A stretch of DNA of 32,014 nucleotides. It comes from Alicyclobacillus suci. GTDB taxonomy: Bacteria; Bacillota; Bacilli; Alicyclobacillales; Alicyclobacillaceae. Positions 7,639-13,908 of this stretch are shown here, piece after piece (positions within the stretch are counted from its first letter, which is position 1; the number at the start of each line of letters is the position of its first letter). Made by a program: the position numbers and the translations under genes. The stretch is from positions 1-32,014 of the forward strand of contig NZ_JAFMTW010000041.1 of assembly GCF_017329615.1 (NCBI RefSeq). Reading direction: 5' to 3'. The notes under the pieces were generated by a model. That model saw only the letters and a program-made list of their open reading frames with translations, was not told where the DNA came from and ran no database searches.

Positions 7639-7690
7639 CATGATTACCTATTATTGATGAATCATGTGTGGGCGGTGCAATAAATTGCAC
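7639..7690. promoter_or_regulatory. Two palindromes in the deacetylase/SASP divergent region
   Basis: The 220-bp intergenic region holds an inverted repeat CATGATT-14-AATCATG (7639-7645 and 7660-7666) and, nine bases on, the 16-bp palindrome GTGCAATAAATTGCAC (7675-7690). Neither is followed by a T-run, so both look more like protein-binding sites than terminators. Their target regulator is unknown. Confidence 0.4.
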
Positions 7691-7747
7691 GAGATCTGGC
7701 TGTACTTGGTTGTTTGGTTTACATCGTTTTCCATGCGCTAGGTGAGC

Positions 7748-7777
7748 GTATAAGCTACTCGGTGCTGACTCACAATA
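7748..7777 (+). promoter_or_regulatory. SigG-like promoter of the SASP gene
   Basis: GTATA (7748-7752) and CACAATA (7771-7777) are separated by 18 bp. They resemble the forespore SigG consensus (GHATR, 17-18 bp, CATNHTA), with one or two mismatches in the -10. The position, about 40 bp before the SASP start codon, and the known SigG control of ssp genes support the call. Confidence 0.55.
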
Positions 7778-7816
7778 TGGCTTGTCATCACCAATACCGA
7801 TAAGGAGGAGTACACA

Positions 7817-8011
7817 ATGGCAAACAACAACAACAACGACAAACTGATTCCACAAGCAGAGCAGGCTCTTAATCAGATGAAGTACGAAATTGCGTCGGAA
7901 TTTGGCGTTCAGTTGGGTGCTGAAACAACTTCTCGTGAAAACGGTTCGGTTGGTGGAGAAATCACGAAGCGCTTGGTAGCTTTTGCTGAGCAATCGCTCT
8001 CTGGCCGCTAA
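7817..8011 (+). CDS. Alpha/beta-type small acid-soluble spore protein (SASP)
   Basis: A 64-residue forespore protein that coats spore DNA and protects it from UV and heat. The sequence follows the family almost throughout: [45 protein letters not shown]. The GPR protease site is the E-I bond in [12 protein letters not shown] at 7817 has AAGGAGG 8-9 bp upstream. Five consecutive AAC codons (7823-7837) make an Asn run near the N-terminus, in place of the usual short variable head. It has its own SigG-like promoter and a strong terminator, so it is a single-gene unit. Confidence 0.97.
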   Translation: MANNNNNDKLIPQAEQALNQMKYEIASEFGVQLGAETTSRENGSVGGEITKRLVAFAEQSLSGR

Positions 8012-8032
8012 GCTTCGCAGTTCGTGCAGGGC

Positions 8033-8064
8033 AAAGGGCCGTCACCGTGGGGTGACGGCCCTTT
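8033..8064. terminator. Bidirectional intrinsic terminator
   Basis: A perfect 14-bp stem (8033-8046 with 8051-8064) and a 4-nt loop begins AAAGGGCC and ends GGCCCTTT. It therefore offers a T-run on both strands. It sits between the convergent SASP gene and the HAD hydrolase gene and can serve both. Confidence 0.9.
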
Positions 8065-8086
8065 CTGGTGGAGACATGGTGGGTGG

Positions 8087-8758
8087 TTACAACAGTTCGA
8101 CAAGTGCGTGGAGTGAGGAGATTTGGCCGTCTGGCGCGGGAGGGATAACATCCGCTGCCCGCCCCGTGCGGTTTAGCCAATAAGCTTTAAACCCAAAAGC
8201 TTTGGCGCCCGTTACATCCCAATGATTCCCTGAGACGTATACAATCTCCGCTTTCTCACACGCGAGTGTATCCAGCACCAATTGGTAGGCTGCGCGAGCA
8301 GGTTTGTATGTACGGATTGGTTCGGTGCTGAGAATATAGTCAAAATCGAACAGGATACCCTGTCTATCAGTCAGTGTCTGCAGTGCGCGAAACGTGCCGT
8401 TGGATAGCATGAGCAACTTGTGCTGTGCGCTTAGTGCTGCGAGTGTTGGCCGCACGTCGTCGAACAATGGCAGCGTTTGATGTGCGTGCAAGAGTTTTGG
8501 TACGGCGGTTTGTACCTGATTTTCGTCAAGGCCTGCGTCACACAGTGCGAATCGAAGTGCAGCTTCCGTTACTTTGTCAAAGTCCATAAAGCGGTTCATC
8601 AACACGCTGTTCCATGCATAGTCCAGTTGCTGGCGGCGCCACGACAAAGCAATTCGCTTTGCTTCGTGGGGCACGACGCCGGTGTACTCGGAAATCGGGT
8701 GAACTAAAGCGTCAATATCAAACAAGGTACCGTAAGAGTCGAATACGATAGCTGCCAT
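8087..8758 (-). CDS. HAD superfamily hydrolase, haloacid dehalogenase type II-like
   Basis: A 223-residue HAD phosphatase/dehalogenase. Motif I is FDSYGTLFD (nucleophile Asp near residue 6). The motif II region is LMLSNGT, and SGNHWDVTGAKAFGFKAYWLNRTG supplies motif IV. The DSYGTLFD and SGNxWDVxGAxxFG patterns are those of the L-2-haloacid dehalogenase (type II) group, though many such proteins act on other substrates. The ATG at 8758 is preferred over the GTG at 8764 because GAAAGGG lies 9 bp upstream of it. The gene begins only 30 bp after queE on the same strand, so it is probably the last gene of the queD-queE operon. Whether it has a role in deazaguanine metabolism is unknown. Confidence 0.85.
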   Translation of the reverse strand: MAAIVFDSYGTLFDIDALVHPISEYTGVVPHEAKRIALSWRRQQLDYAWNSVLMNRFMDFDKVTEAALRFALCDAGLDENQVQTAVPKLLHAHQTLPLFDDVRPTLAALSAQHKLLMLSNGTFRALQTLTDRQGILFDFDYILSTEPIRTYKPARAAYQLVLDTLACEKAEIVYVSGNHWDVTGAKAFGFKAYWLNRTGRAADVIPPAPDGQISSLHALVELL

Positions 8759-8788
8759 TTTCACGCGCCCTTTCTTCTGACGACTTGA

Positions 8789-9559
8789 TTACACGCCGCG
8801 TGCGGCTGGGTCCCAAATTACTTTGTGAATTTGCAGATTGAGTTTGACTCGTTTGAGACCCGCATGCAGTATTTTTTCGACGAGCTTATCTGGTGGCATC
8901 GTCTCCCAGACTGGACTGAACAACGCAGTCGCGCGCGGGCGATAACGCGACAGCACGTCGACAGCCGTCTCGAAGTCATCATCATTGGCGATGACAAACT
9001 TTAGTTCGTCCTGCGGCTCAAGGGCGGATAGATGATGGTCAACCATCTTGTCCATTTCGCCGCTGGCTGGCAGCTTATAGTCCACGATAAAACGAACCTT
9101 TTCTCGTAACTGCGCTTCTTTAGCGCGCAGTTCAGCAAATGGTCGGACGTCGATGGCGCCGTTTGTCTCAATATGAATATCCCGAATATGCTCCACGGCA
9201 GCGAGCGCCTCGATGAGAAACTGGGATTTGTGCCGATGAATGAGCGGTTCTCCGCCAGTGAGGCAGACGTTTTCCCAACCATACGCCGCAGCGCTTTGTG
9301 CGATGTCCGCGATGGTCGCCTCGAATTCGGGTTTTGCCGGTGCATAGCTGTATGGTGTATCGCACCAGGTGCATCGTAGGTTGCAGTGAAAGACGCGGAC
9401 AAAGACCGTCGGGAATCCAGCCCGTGTGCCTTCGCCTTCGACCGTTTGAAAAATTTCCACCATGGGTAGGGTCAATGCAAATGGATTTGCGTCTTTGGCT
9501 TGGATATATGTTGGTCGCCAATCGTAGCTGCGCTTTGCAGTCATTGCCATATCGGTCAT
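8789..9559 (-). CDS. queE: 7-carboxy-7-deazaguanine synthase, radical SAM
   Basis: QueE converts 6-carboxy-tetrahydropterin to 7-carboxy-7-deazaguanine in queuosine (and other 7-deazapurine) synthesis. The 256-residue protein carries EIFQTVEGEGTRAGFPTVFVR, then the radical-SAM cluster motif CNLRCTWCDTPYSY (CxxxCxxC), the SAM-binding GGEPL (LTGGEPLIH) and HIETNGA. The ATG at 9559 overlaps the queD stop in ATGA, which indicates translational coupling and decides the start against an upstream in-frame ATG. The QueE-typical C-terminus (RVKLNLQIHKVIWDP) is intact. QueC, QueF and the transglycosylase are not in this window. Confidence 0.94.
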   Translation of the reverse strand: MTDMAMTAKRSYDWRPTYIQAKDANPFALTLPMVEIFQTVEGEGTRAGFPTVFVRVFHCNLRCTWCDTPYSYAPAKPEFEATIADIAQSAAAYGWENVCLTGGEPLIHRHKSQFLIEALAAVEHIRDIHIETNGAIDVRPFAELRAKEAQLREKVRFIVDYKLPASGEMDKMVDHHLSALEPQDELKFVIANDDDFETAVDVLSRYRPRATALFSPVWETMPPDKLVEKILHAGLKRVKLNLQIHKVIWDPAARGV

Positions 9560-10026
9560 TCCATCCACGCTCGTTTCAGCGTGGCGTAACTCGTCGGGGT
9601 TTCGTACAAGACCAATTCTTCGAGACGAATGTCCTGCTCGGGTGTGGTTGCCTTCTGCAGTGCCGAGTCCAGTTGCTCCCATATCCAAACAATCATGTTT
9701 TCGGCTGATGTGTTCATCGGGGGGAGCACCTCGTTGAGATATTGGTGATCTAGTTTTTCTTCAATCGTCGTCTGATAAATTCGCTTTAAGTCTGCAAAGT
9801 CAATCACGAGACCAATTTCGTTGATGAAGCCACTTACCGTGATGACGAGTCGATAGGTATGTCCGTGCAGGTTTTTGCACTTTCCTTCATATAAATGTAA
9901 ATGGTGCGCCGCATCAAAGGTGAATTCTTTGGTCAGCGCCACACGACGTCGATGGTAGGCAAGTTGACGCTCTGAGATGTCTTGGCCTAATTGTTGTAGC
10001 TGACTGGGGATTCGGTACACACCCAC
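9556..10026 (-). CDS. queD: 6-carboxy-5,6,7,8-tetrahydropterin synthase
   Basis: QueD converts dihydroneopterin triphosphate to 6-carboxytetrahydropterin, supplying QueE. The zinc-binding histidines are in FDAAHHLHLY and NLHGHTYR, and the catalytic region LDHQYLNEVLPPMNTSAENMIVWIWEQL ends with the conserved Glu of LYETP. The GTG at 10026 is chosen since AGGAGGG lies 8 bp upstream; the frame runs open further upstream but those residues are not family-like. That gives 156 residues, slightly longer than the usual 120-150 because of an N-terminal arm. It heads the queD-queE-HAD operon and lies 130 bp after the hxlR gene. Confidence 0.92.
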   Translation of the reverse strand: MGVYRIPSQLQQLGQDISERQLAYHRRRVALTKEFTFDAAHHLHLYEGKCKNLHGHTYRLVITVSGFINEIGLVIDFADLKRIYQTTIEEKLDHQYLNEVLPPMNTSAENMIVWIWEQLDSALQKATTPEQDIRLEELVLYETPTSYATLKRAWME

Positions 10027-10081
10027 CGGTTTATCCCTCCTCGATTTTTTGAGAAGACATATTTGAGGAAACATAAAGGAA

Positions 10082-10097
10082 GCCCCAATGCTGGGGC
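10082..10097 (-). terminator. GC hairpin between hxlR and queD
   Basis: GCCCCA/TGGGGC (10082-10087 with 10092-10097) with a 4-nt loop is followed on the minus strand by a loose T-rich stretch (CTTCCTTTATGTTT). It is either the hxlR terminator or an attenuator in the queD leader. A second hairpin lies just upstream in the transcript. Confidence 0.5.
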
Positions 10098-10117
10098 CTC
10101 GTTTGTCGTTCATTATC

Positions 10118-10141
10118 TGATTTTGGAACTGCACAAAATCA
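10118..10141 (-). promoter_or_regulatory. TGATTTTG/CAAAATCA hairpin in the hxlR-queD leader
   Basis: A perfect 8-bp stem (10118-10125 with 10134-10141) and 8-nt loop sits 18 bases after the hxlR stop on the minus strand. With the GC hairpin 20 bases further on it gives a two-hairpin leader ahead of queD. I could not fit the leader to the class I preQ1 riboswitch consensus, so its role is open. Confidence 0.35.
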
Positions 10142-10158
10142 ATCACATCAACAAAACA

Positions 10159-10500
10159 TTAAACGCGTTCCCGAGCGATTTCTTCGGGGGACAACCACTC
10201 GTCACCCCATGCTTGGACTGCCTCCATCACGGGTTCCAGAGCTTTGCCCTTCGCGGTTAGTTCGTACTCAATACGAACAGGGGTTTCCGGATATACGTTG
10301 CGAATCAAAATGCCAGCTCGTTCAAGTTCTTTGAAGCGCTCCGCGAGCATCCGGTCACTCATGTTTGGAATCATCTCGGATATATCTTTGAACCGCTTTG
10401 GGCCCTGCATGAGGACTCGGATAATGAGTCCTGTCCAGCGCTTTCCGAGTAATGCGAACGCCGACTCAAATTTAGGGCACAGCTGTTCATGGTTTCCCAT
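10159..10500 (-). CDS. HxlR family winged-helix transcriptional regulator
   Basis: A small DNA-binding regulator (113 residues) of the MarR-like HxlR family. Near the N-terminus is the family's conserved cysteine in LCPKFESAFALLGKRWTGLIIRVL, a redox- or electrophile-sensing position in several relatives. Next is the recognition-helix region RFKDISEMIPNMSDRMLAERFKELERAGIL and the wing VRIEYELTAKGKAL. The start at 10500 is preferred because AGGAG lies 9 bp upstream; two in-frame ATGs just before it are closer to that site. It is divergent from cobT-bluB and upstream of queD on the same strand. A palindrome in its own promoter region suggests autoregulation. The target genes are unknown. Confidence 0.88.
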   Translation of the reverse strand: MGNHEQLCPKFESAFALLGKRWTGLIIRVLMQGPKRFKDISEMIPNMSDRMLAERFKELERAGILIRNVYPETPVRIEYELTAKGKALEPVMEAVQAWGDEWLSPEEIARERV

Positions 10501-10554
10501 GACCATCATCTCCTGTAGCCATTTTAACACACAATCCTCCATCCATGTGAACGG

Positions 10555-10573
10555 ATATAGTAACTTTCTATAT
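10555..10573. promoter_or_regulatory. Candidate HxlR operator ATATAG-7-CTATAT
   Basis: A perfect 6-bp inverted repeat (10555-10560 and 10568-10573) contains TACTATAT on the minus strand, which can serve as the hxlR -10 region. HxlR-family regulators often bind TACT/AGTA-type dyads over their own promoters. The site lies in the hxlR/cobT divergent region, so it could affect both genes. Confidence 0.4.
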
Positions 10574-10695
10574 TTTTGTCATTTTTGTCGTGTTTGTTGC
10601 TGATTTCACCCGGCGCGCACATGCCTTGCCGTTGCATGACGCAATTCCATCTGTTACACCTAGAGTACCAGAAGCCCAATATCTATTCATGCCTG

Positions 10696-10711
10696 ACGAT
10701 ATGGCTATCGT
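10696..10711 (+). repeat. Inverted repeat ACGATA-4-TATCGT in the cobT leader
   Basis: A perfect 6-bp stem with a TGGC loop lies about 25 bases before the ATG at 10735 and 40 before the preferred GTG start of cobT-bluB. It could be an operator or a weak mRNA hairpin. No cobalamin-riboswitch B12 box is visible in this leader. Confidence 0.3.
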
Positions 10712-10749
10712 GCGCATGTCATTTAGGTGGGAAGATGAGGAGAAAAACT

Positions 10750-12576
10750 GTGTCATACCAACATTTTGATACATTTCAGCAGCATTTGCCCAGTGTTCAG
10801 CCAGTCGCAGGGGATGTGGCCGAACTCGCGCAGGATAGGCTTGATAATCTCACTAAACCACTTGGGAGCCTCGGTCAATTAGAACCCCTCATTTGTCGCA
10901 TCGCGGCTATCCAGGCGCGAATGATTCCCGCGTTGATTCATCCGCACTTTCTCGTCTTTGCAGCTGATCACGGCGTGGCCATGGCACACGAGGTGTCTCG
11001 CTATGAGGCAAAGGTCACTGAGGAAATGACAGTAAATATTGCCATGGGTACATCGACGAGTGCGGTCCTGGCGCGACAATACGGTATGCCGGTTCGAATT
11101 GTCGACGTGGGGGTTGCGAGGTCTGTGCGGCACCCGCGCGTCATTGTCCGCAAAGTAGCGCATGGCACTGCAGATTTTACACAAGGTAAAGCGATGAACA
11201 GGCAAGAACTATGGCAGGCTCTGCAGGTGGGGATTGATGAAGTCAAAAGGGCCGTGGAGCACGGCTGCGATTGCATTCTTCTCGGTGAGATGGGGATTGG
11301 CAACACATCGGCGGCAAGCGCTCTTGCGGCCGTTTTGCTAAATCTGCCCGTTGCGGCGGTGGTCGGCGTGGGCACGGGTGTTGATGCGCAGAGACTGCGA
11401 AGGAAGCGCGAACTGATTGAACATGTCGTGCGTCGCTGGTACATGAATGAGGATGTACAATCACCAGATGGATGGGTTCGCTTAATGGAACAGTTTGGCG
11501 GCTTTGAGCTCGTCGCGATGGCAGGCGCCATGCTGGAAGCGGCTGCACATCGTATTCCGGTTGTGCTCGACGGATTACTTGCTGGTGTCAGTGCCTTGTG
11601 GGCAGTGAAATTACAGCCACATTTGGCAGATTATCTGATTGCCGGGCACCAATCGCCCGAGCCGGCGCATCGTGCCATCCTCGAAGCGCTCGGTTGTAAT
11701 CCGCTGCTTCATCTTGAACTGCGCGTCGGCGAGGGAACGGGCGCATTGATGGCATGGCCCATCATCACCAGTGCGCTCGCGGTGATGGCTGAGACCGCCA
11801 CATTCGCGGATGCCCGCGTGAGCAATCCACATGGGGTGCGAGTGGCAACCCAGGGTGGAACGGCGTCCAGCCCGCGTACAGTGAGCAATGTCGATGCTGC
11901 AGGCTATGCACGGCCGGTGGCTCGCGATTTTACACAGGCGGAAATTGACGCTGTCTATAAAGCGATTCTCGCGCGTCGGGATATTCGGGTGTTTTTGCCA
12001 GATAAATTGCCAGATGACGTCGTCGAGCGCATTTTGCAGGCGGGCCATCATGGGCCCTCAGTCGGTTATATGCAACCTTGGGATTTTATTGTGATCGAAG
12101 ACAAGGAGACTTTGCGGGCGCTGCAGGCAGTTGTCGAGCGGGAGCGGATTCGCGCTGGCAAGGCGTATCCGGACGCGAAGCGCGACTACTATTTAAGGCT
12201 GAAAGTGGAAGGGTTGGTGGAGGCGCCGTTGACGATTTGTGTGACCAACGACGGGACGCGCGGTGGTCCGCACGTGCTCGGGCGCAACACCATTCCGGAG
12301 ACGGATTTGATGTCCACTGCCTGTGCGATTCAGAACATGTGGCTCGCGGCGCGCGCTGAGGGCGTCGGCATGGGCTGGGTGAGCATCTACGAGAAGGCCG
12401 ATGTGCGTGAGATTCTCGGCATCCCGGATAATGTTGATCCCGCCGCCCTCCTCACCCTTGGCTACACACCGCATTTTCCGGATATCCCGCTGCTTGAGCG
12501 CGTTGGCTGGGGAACGCGGCGAGATTTCGCGAAGGTGGTCTACACAAACCGCTGGGGGACGCAAAGGCGCAATTGA
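10750..12576 (+). CDS. cobT-bluB: CobT-BluB fusion: NaMN:DMB phosphoribosyltransferase fused to 5,6-dimethylbenzimidazole synthase
   Basis: A 608-residue bifunctional enzyme. Residues 1 to about 360 are CobT, which makes alpha-ribazole phosphate from nicotinate mononucleotide and dimethylbenzimidazole. Visible are LTKPLGSLGQLEPL, FAADHGVA, LGEMGIGNTSAASAL and GEGTGALMAWPI, with the catalytic Glu at about residue 328. After a ~40-residue linker, residues ~400-608 are BluB, the oxygen-dependent flavoenzyme that cannibalises FMNH2 to dimethylbenzimidazole: ARRDIRVFLPDKLPDDVVERIL, GPSVGYMQPWDFIVI, ETDLMSTACAIQNMWLAARAEGVGMGWVSIY. Maker and user of the lower ligand are thus joined. The GTG at 10750 has GAGGAG 7 bp upstream and matches the usual CobT N-terminus; an ATG at 10735 is the alternative. 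Its stop codon lies inside the -35 box of the riboswitch operon. Confidence 0.93.
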   Translation: MSYQHFDTFQQHLPSVQPVAGDVAELAQDRLDNLTKPLGSLGQLEPLICRIAAIQARMIPALIHPHFLVFAADHGVAMAHEVSRYEAKVTEEMTVNIAMGTSTSAVLARQYGMPVRIVDVGVARSVRHPRVIVRKVAHGTADFTQGKAMNRQELWQALQVGIDEVKRAVEHGCDCILLGEMGIGNTSAASALAAVLLNLPVAAVVGVGTGVDAQRLRRKRELIEHVVRRWYMNEDVQSPDGWVRLMEQFGGFELVAMAGAMLEAAAHRIPVVLDGLLAGVSALWAVKLQPHLADYLIAGHQSPEPAHRAILEALGCNPLLHLELRVGEGTGALMAWPIITSALAVMAETATFADARVSNPHGVRVATQGGTASSPRTVSNVDAAGYARPVARDFTQAEIDAVYKAILARRDIRVFLPDKLPDDVVERILQAGHHGPSVGYMQPWDFIVIEDKETLRALQAVVERERIRAGKAYPDAKRDYYLRLKVEGLVEAPLTICVTNDGTRGGPHVLGRNTIPETDLMSTACAIQNMWLAARAEGVGMGWVSIYEKADVREILGIPDNVDPAALLTLGYTPHFPDIPLLERVGWGTRRDFAKVVYTNRWGTQRRN

Positions 12577-12601
12577 CAATTAGGACGTTGCCGCATAGGA
12601 T
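12573..12601 (+). promoter_or_regulatory. SigA promoter of the cobalamin uptake operon
   Basis: A perfect -35 TTGACA (12573-12578), a 17-bp spacer and the -10 TAGGAT (12596-12601) lie directly before the riboswitch. The -35 box overlaps the stop codon of cobT-bluB. Transcription would start near 12608 and include the whole aptamer. Confidence 0.8.
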
Positions 12602-12619
12602 GAGTTACGAATTCAATGA

Positions 12620-12780
12620 CTCGTCAGGTGCTCTACCGTTGGTAGAGAGAATAGGGAAACCGGTGCAAATCCGGTGCGGTCCCGCCACTGTATGCAGTGT
12701 ATCGCCGTGATCCACTGTGGTTCTGCCATGGGAAGGAAGCGGACTTAAAGTTGCTGCGAGCCAGGAGACCTGCCTGAGAG
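12620..12780 (+). ncRNA. Adenosylcobalamin riboswitch aptamer
   Basis: All the landmark pieces of the cobalamin riboswitch are present. They are GAATAGGGAA (12648-12657), CCGGTGC (12660-12666), the core GCGGTCCCGCCACTGT (12676-12691) and the B12 box AGCCAGGAGACCTGCC (12759-12774). P1 can be drawn between CTCgTCAGG (12620-12628) and CCTGAGAG (12773-12780). It lies between a SigA promoter and a terminator, about 140 bases before the btuF start. When cobalamin is bound it should shut down the downstream uptake and salvage genes. Confidence 0.96.
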
Positions 12781-12853
12781 TGTGCTTGAGCTAACCTTCG
12801 AGGAGAGGTTTGTTTGGCTATGACGGGTGTTTTTCGCCTGGTCATGACGGACA

Positions 12854-12885
12854 ACTCGCCCAACAAGGCGAGTGTTTCTTTTTCT
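12854..12885 (+). terminator. Riboswitch-controlled terminator
   Basis: ACTCGCC/GGCGAGT (12854-12860 with 12867-12873) with a 6-nt loop is followed by a T-rich tail (12874-12885). It is the expression platform of the riboswitch. An alternative hairpin is possible just upstream between ATGAC (12820-12824) and GTCAT (12841-12845), which may take part in switching. Confidence 0.85.
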
Positions 12886-12921
12886 CGTCGGGACGCTCCA
12901 TGATTGAGGAGGGTTCCATCC

Positions 12922-13908
12922 ATGAAATATATAGTTCAGTATGCAGCCATGCTGGGTGCCGCGGCAACTGTGGCCGCGACGCTTAGTGGTTGTGGAACAA
13001 CGGCACGTTCGAATAATCACCAAACGGCGGTCGCGACCAGTCAATCCAGTCAGACTCAGAAGACTGGTTTCCCGGTGACTTTGACCGACGATGCCGGTAA
13101 GAAAGTAACGGTTTCGGCCTTGCCGAAACACATTGTCTCTACGACCGAGGGAACGGATGAAATTCTCGTGTCTTTGGTGCCCAAGTCGCGCATTTCGCTG
13201 GTGACGAACCTTTCGAGTGATCCGACGTACTCCGATGTGGTCAACCAAGTGAAGGGCATTCCGCAGATGTCGCAGGTGGATGCGGAGAAGGTGCTCTCCG
13301 TTCAACCGGATTTGGTACTCATGGCATCTTATGTGAACGCGGGGGTCATTTCGCAGGTTCGCAACGCGGGTGTGCCAGTGTACGAATTTAACGATTTTAC
13401 GTCGGTCGATAGTATCGAACACAACATTCGGGTCGTCGGTCAATTGGTAGGGGCTTCGGCGAAAGCGGACAAGCTGGTTCAAAATATGAACGAAAACATG
13501 CAAAAAATTGAGCAGGCGGTGAAGGGTCAAAAGAAACCGAAAGTGCTGGACTACAGTTCCTACGGTTATGCAGAAGGGCGGAACACGACGTTTAACGACG
13601 TGATTACTGTGGCCGGCGGTATCAACGCGGCGGCCAGCTTAAATGGCACGCAAAAGATATCGGATGAAGAAATTGTCAAGATGAACCCGGATGTCATTAT
13701 TGATTCAGAAGAGGATCAGGCGTTTTTGAAAAAGCTGGCTTCGGATAAAGCGTTGCAGTCGGTCAGTGCCATTCGCAATCATCGCTTGTACGCGGTGCCC
13801 GATGCGGACTTGTCGAGTGTTTCCCAGTATGTCGTCAAAGGTATGGTTGATGTGGCGAAAGACATTCATCCAAACGTCAAACTGCCAGATATTCAGGTCA
13901 TGAAATGA
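12922..13908 (+). CDS. btuF: Cobalamin/corrinoid ABC transporter substrate-binding lipoprotein
   Basis: An exported class III solute-binding protein (328 residues). The N-terminal signal ends in the lipobox LSGC, so Cys24 should be lipidated and the protein anchored outside the membrane. The mature part has the BtuF/FhuD two-lobe pattern: VTVSALPKHIVSTTEGTDEIL, VDAEKVLSVQPDLVLMAS, VPVYEFNDF, IRVVGQLVGASAKADKLV and EEIVKMNPDVIIDSEED. The ATG at 12922 follows GAGGAGGG by 8 bp. Cobalamin rather than iron-siderophore is the predicted ligand because the gene is under a cobalamin riboswitch and in one operon with cobU and cobS. Its stop overlaps the permease start (ATGA). Confidence 0.92.
   Translation: MKYIVQYAAMLGAAATVAATLSGCGTTARSNNHQTAVATSQSSQTQKTGFPVTLTDDAGKKVTVSALPKHIVSTTEGTDEILVSLVPKSRISLVTNLSSDPTYSDVVNQVKGIPQMSQVDAEKVLSVQPDLVLMASYVNAGVISQVRNAGVPVYEFNDFTSVDSIEHNIRVVGQLVGASAKADKLVQNMNENMQKIEQAVKGQKKPKVLDYSSYGYAEGRNTTFNDVITVAGGINAAASLNGTQKISDEEIVKMNPDVIIDSEEDQAFLKKLASDKALQSVSAIRNHRLYAVPDADLSSVSQYVVKGMVDVAKDIHPNVKLPDIQVMK

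Noticed and set aside
10027..10158. preQ1 class I riboswitch before queD
   Set aside because: The A-rich run before the ribosome site is suggestive, but no matching stem with the conserved C-rich loop could be drawn.
10543..10749. A second cobalamin riboswitch before cobT-bluB
   Set aside because: There is no B12 box (AGCCAGGAGACCTGCC-like) or GGTCCCGCCACTGT-like core in this leader.
11001..11531. A 176-codon minus-strand frame inside cobT
   Set aside because: It lies wholly within CobT, has a low-complexity Ser/Thr/Ala composition and no start signals.
12745..13530. A 261-codon open frame on the minus strand opposite the riboswitch and btuF
   Set aside because: It lies opposite a well-supported lipoprotein gene and a riboswitch, has no ribosome site, and its translation (rich in His/Arg) resembles no family.
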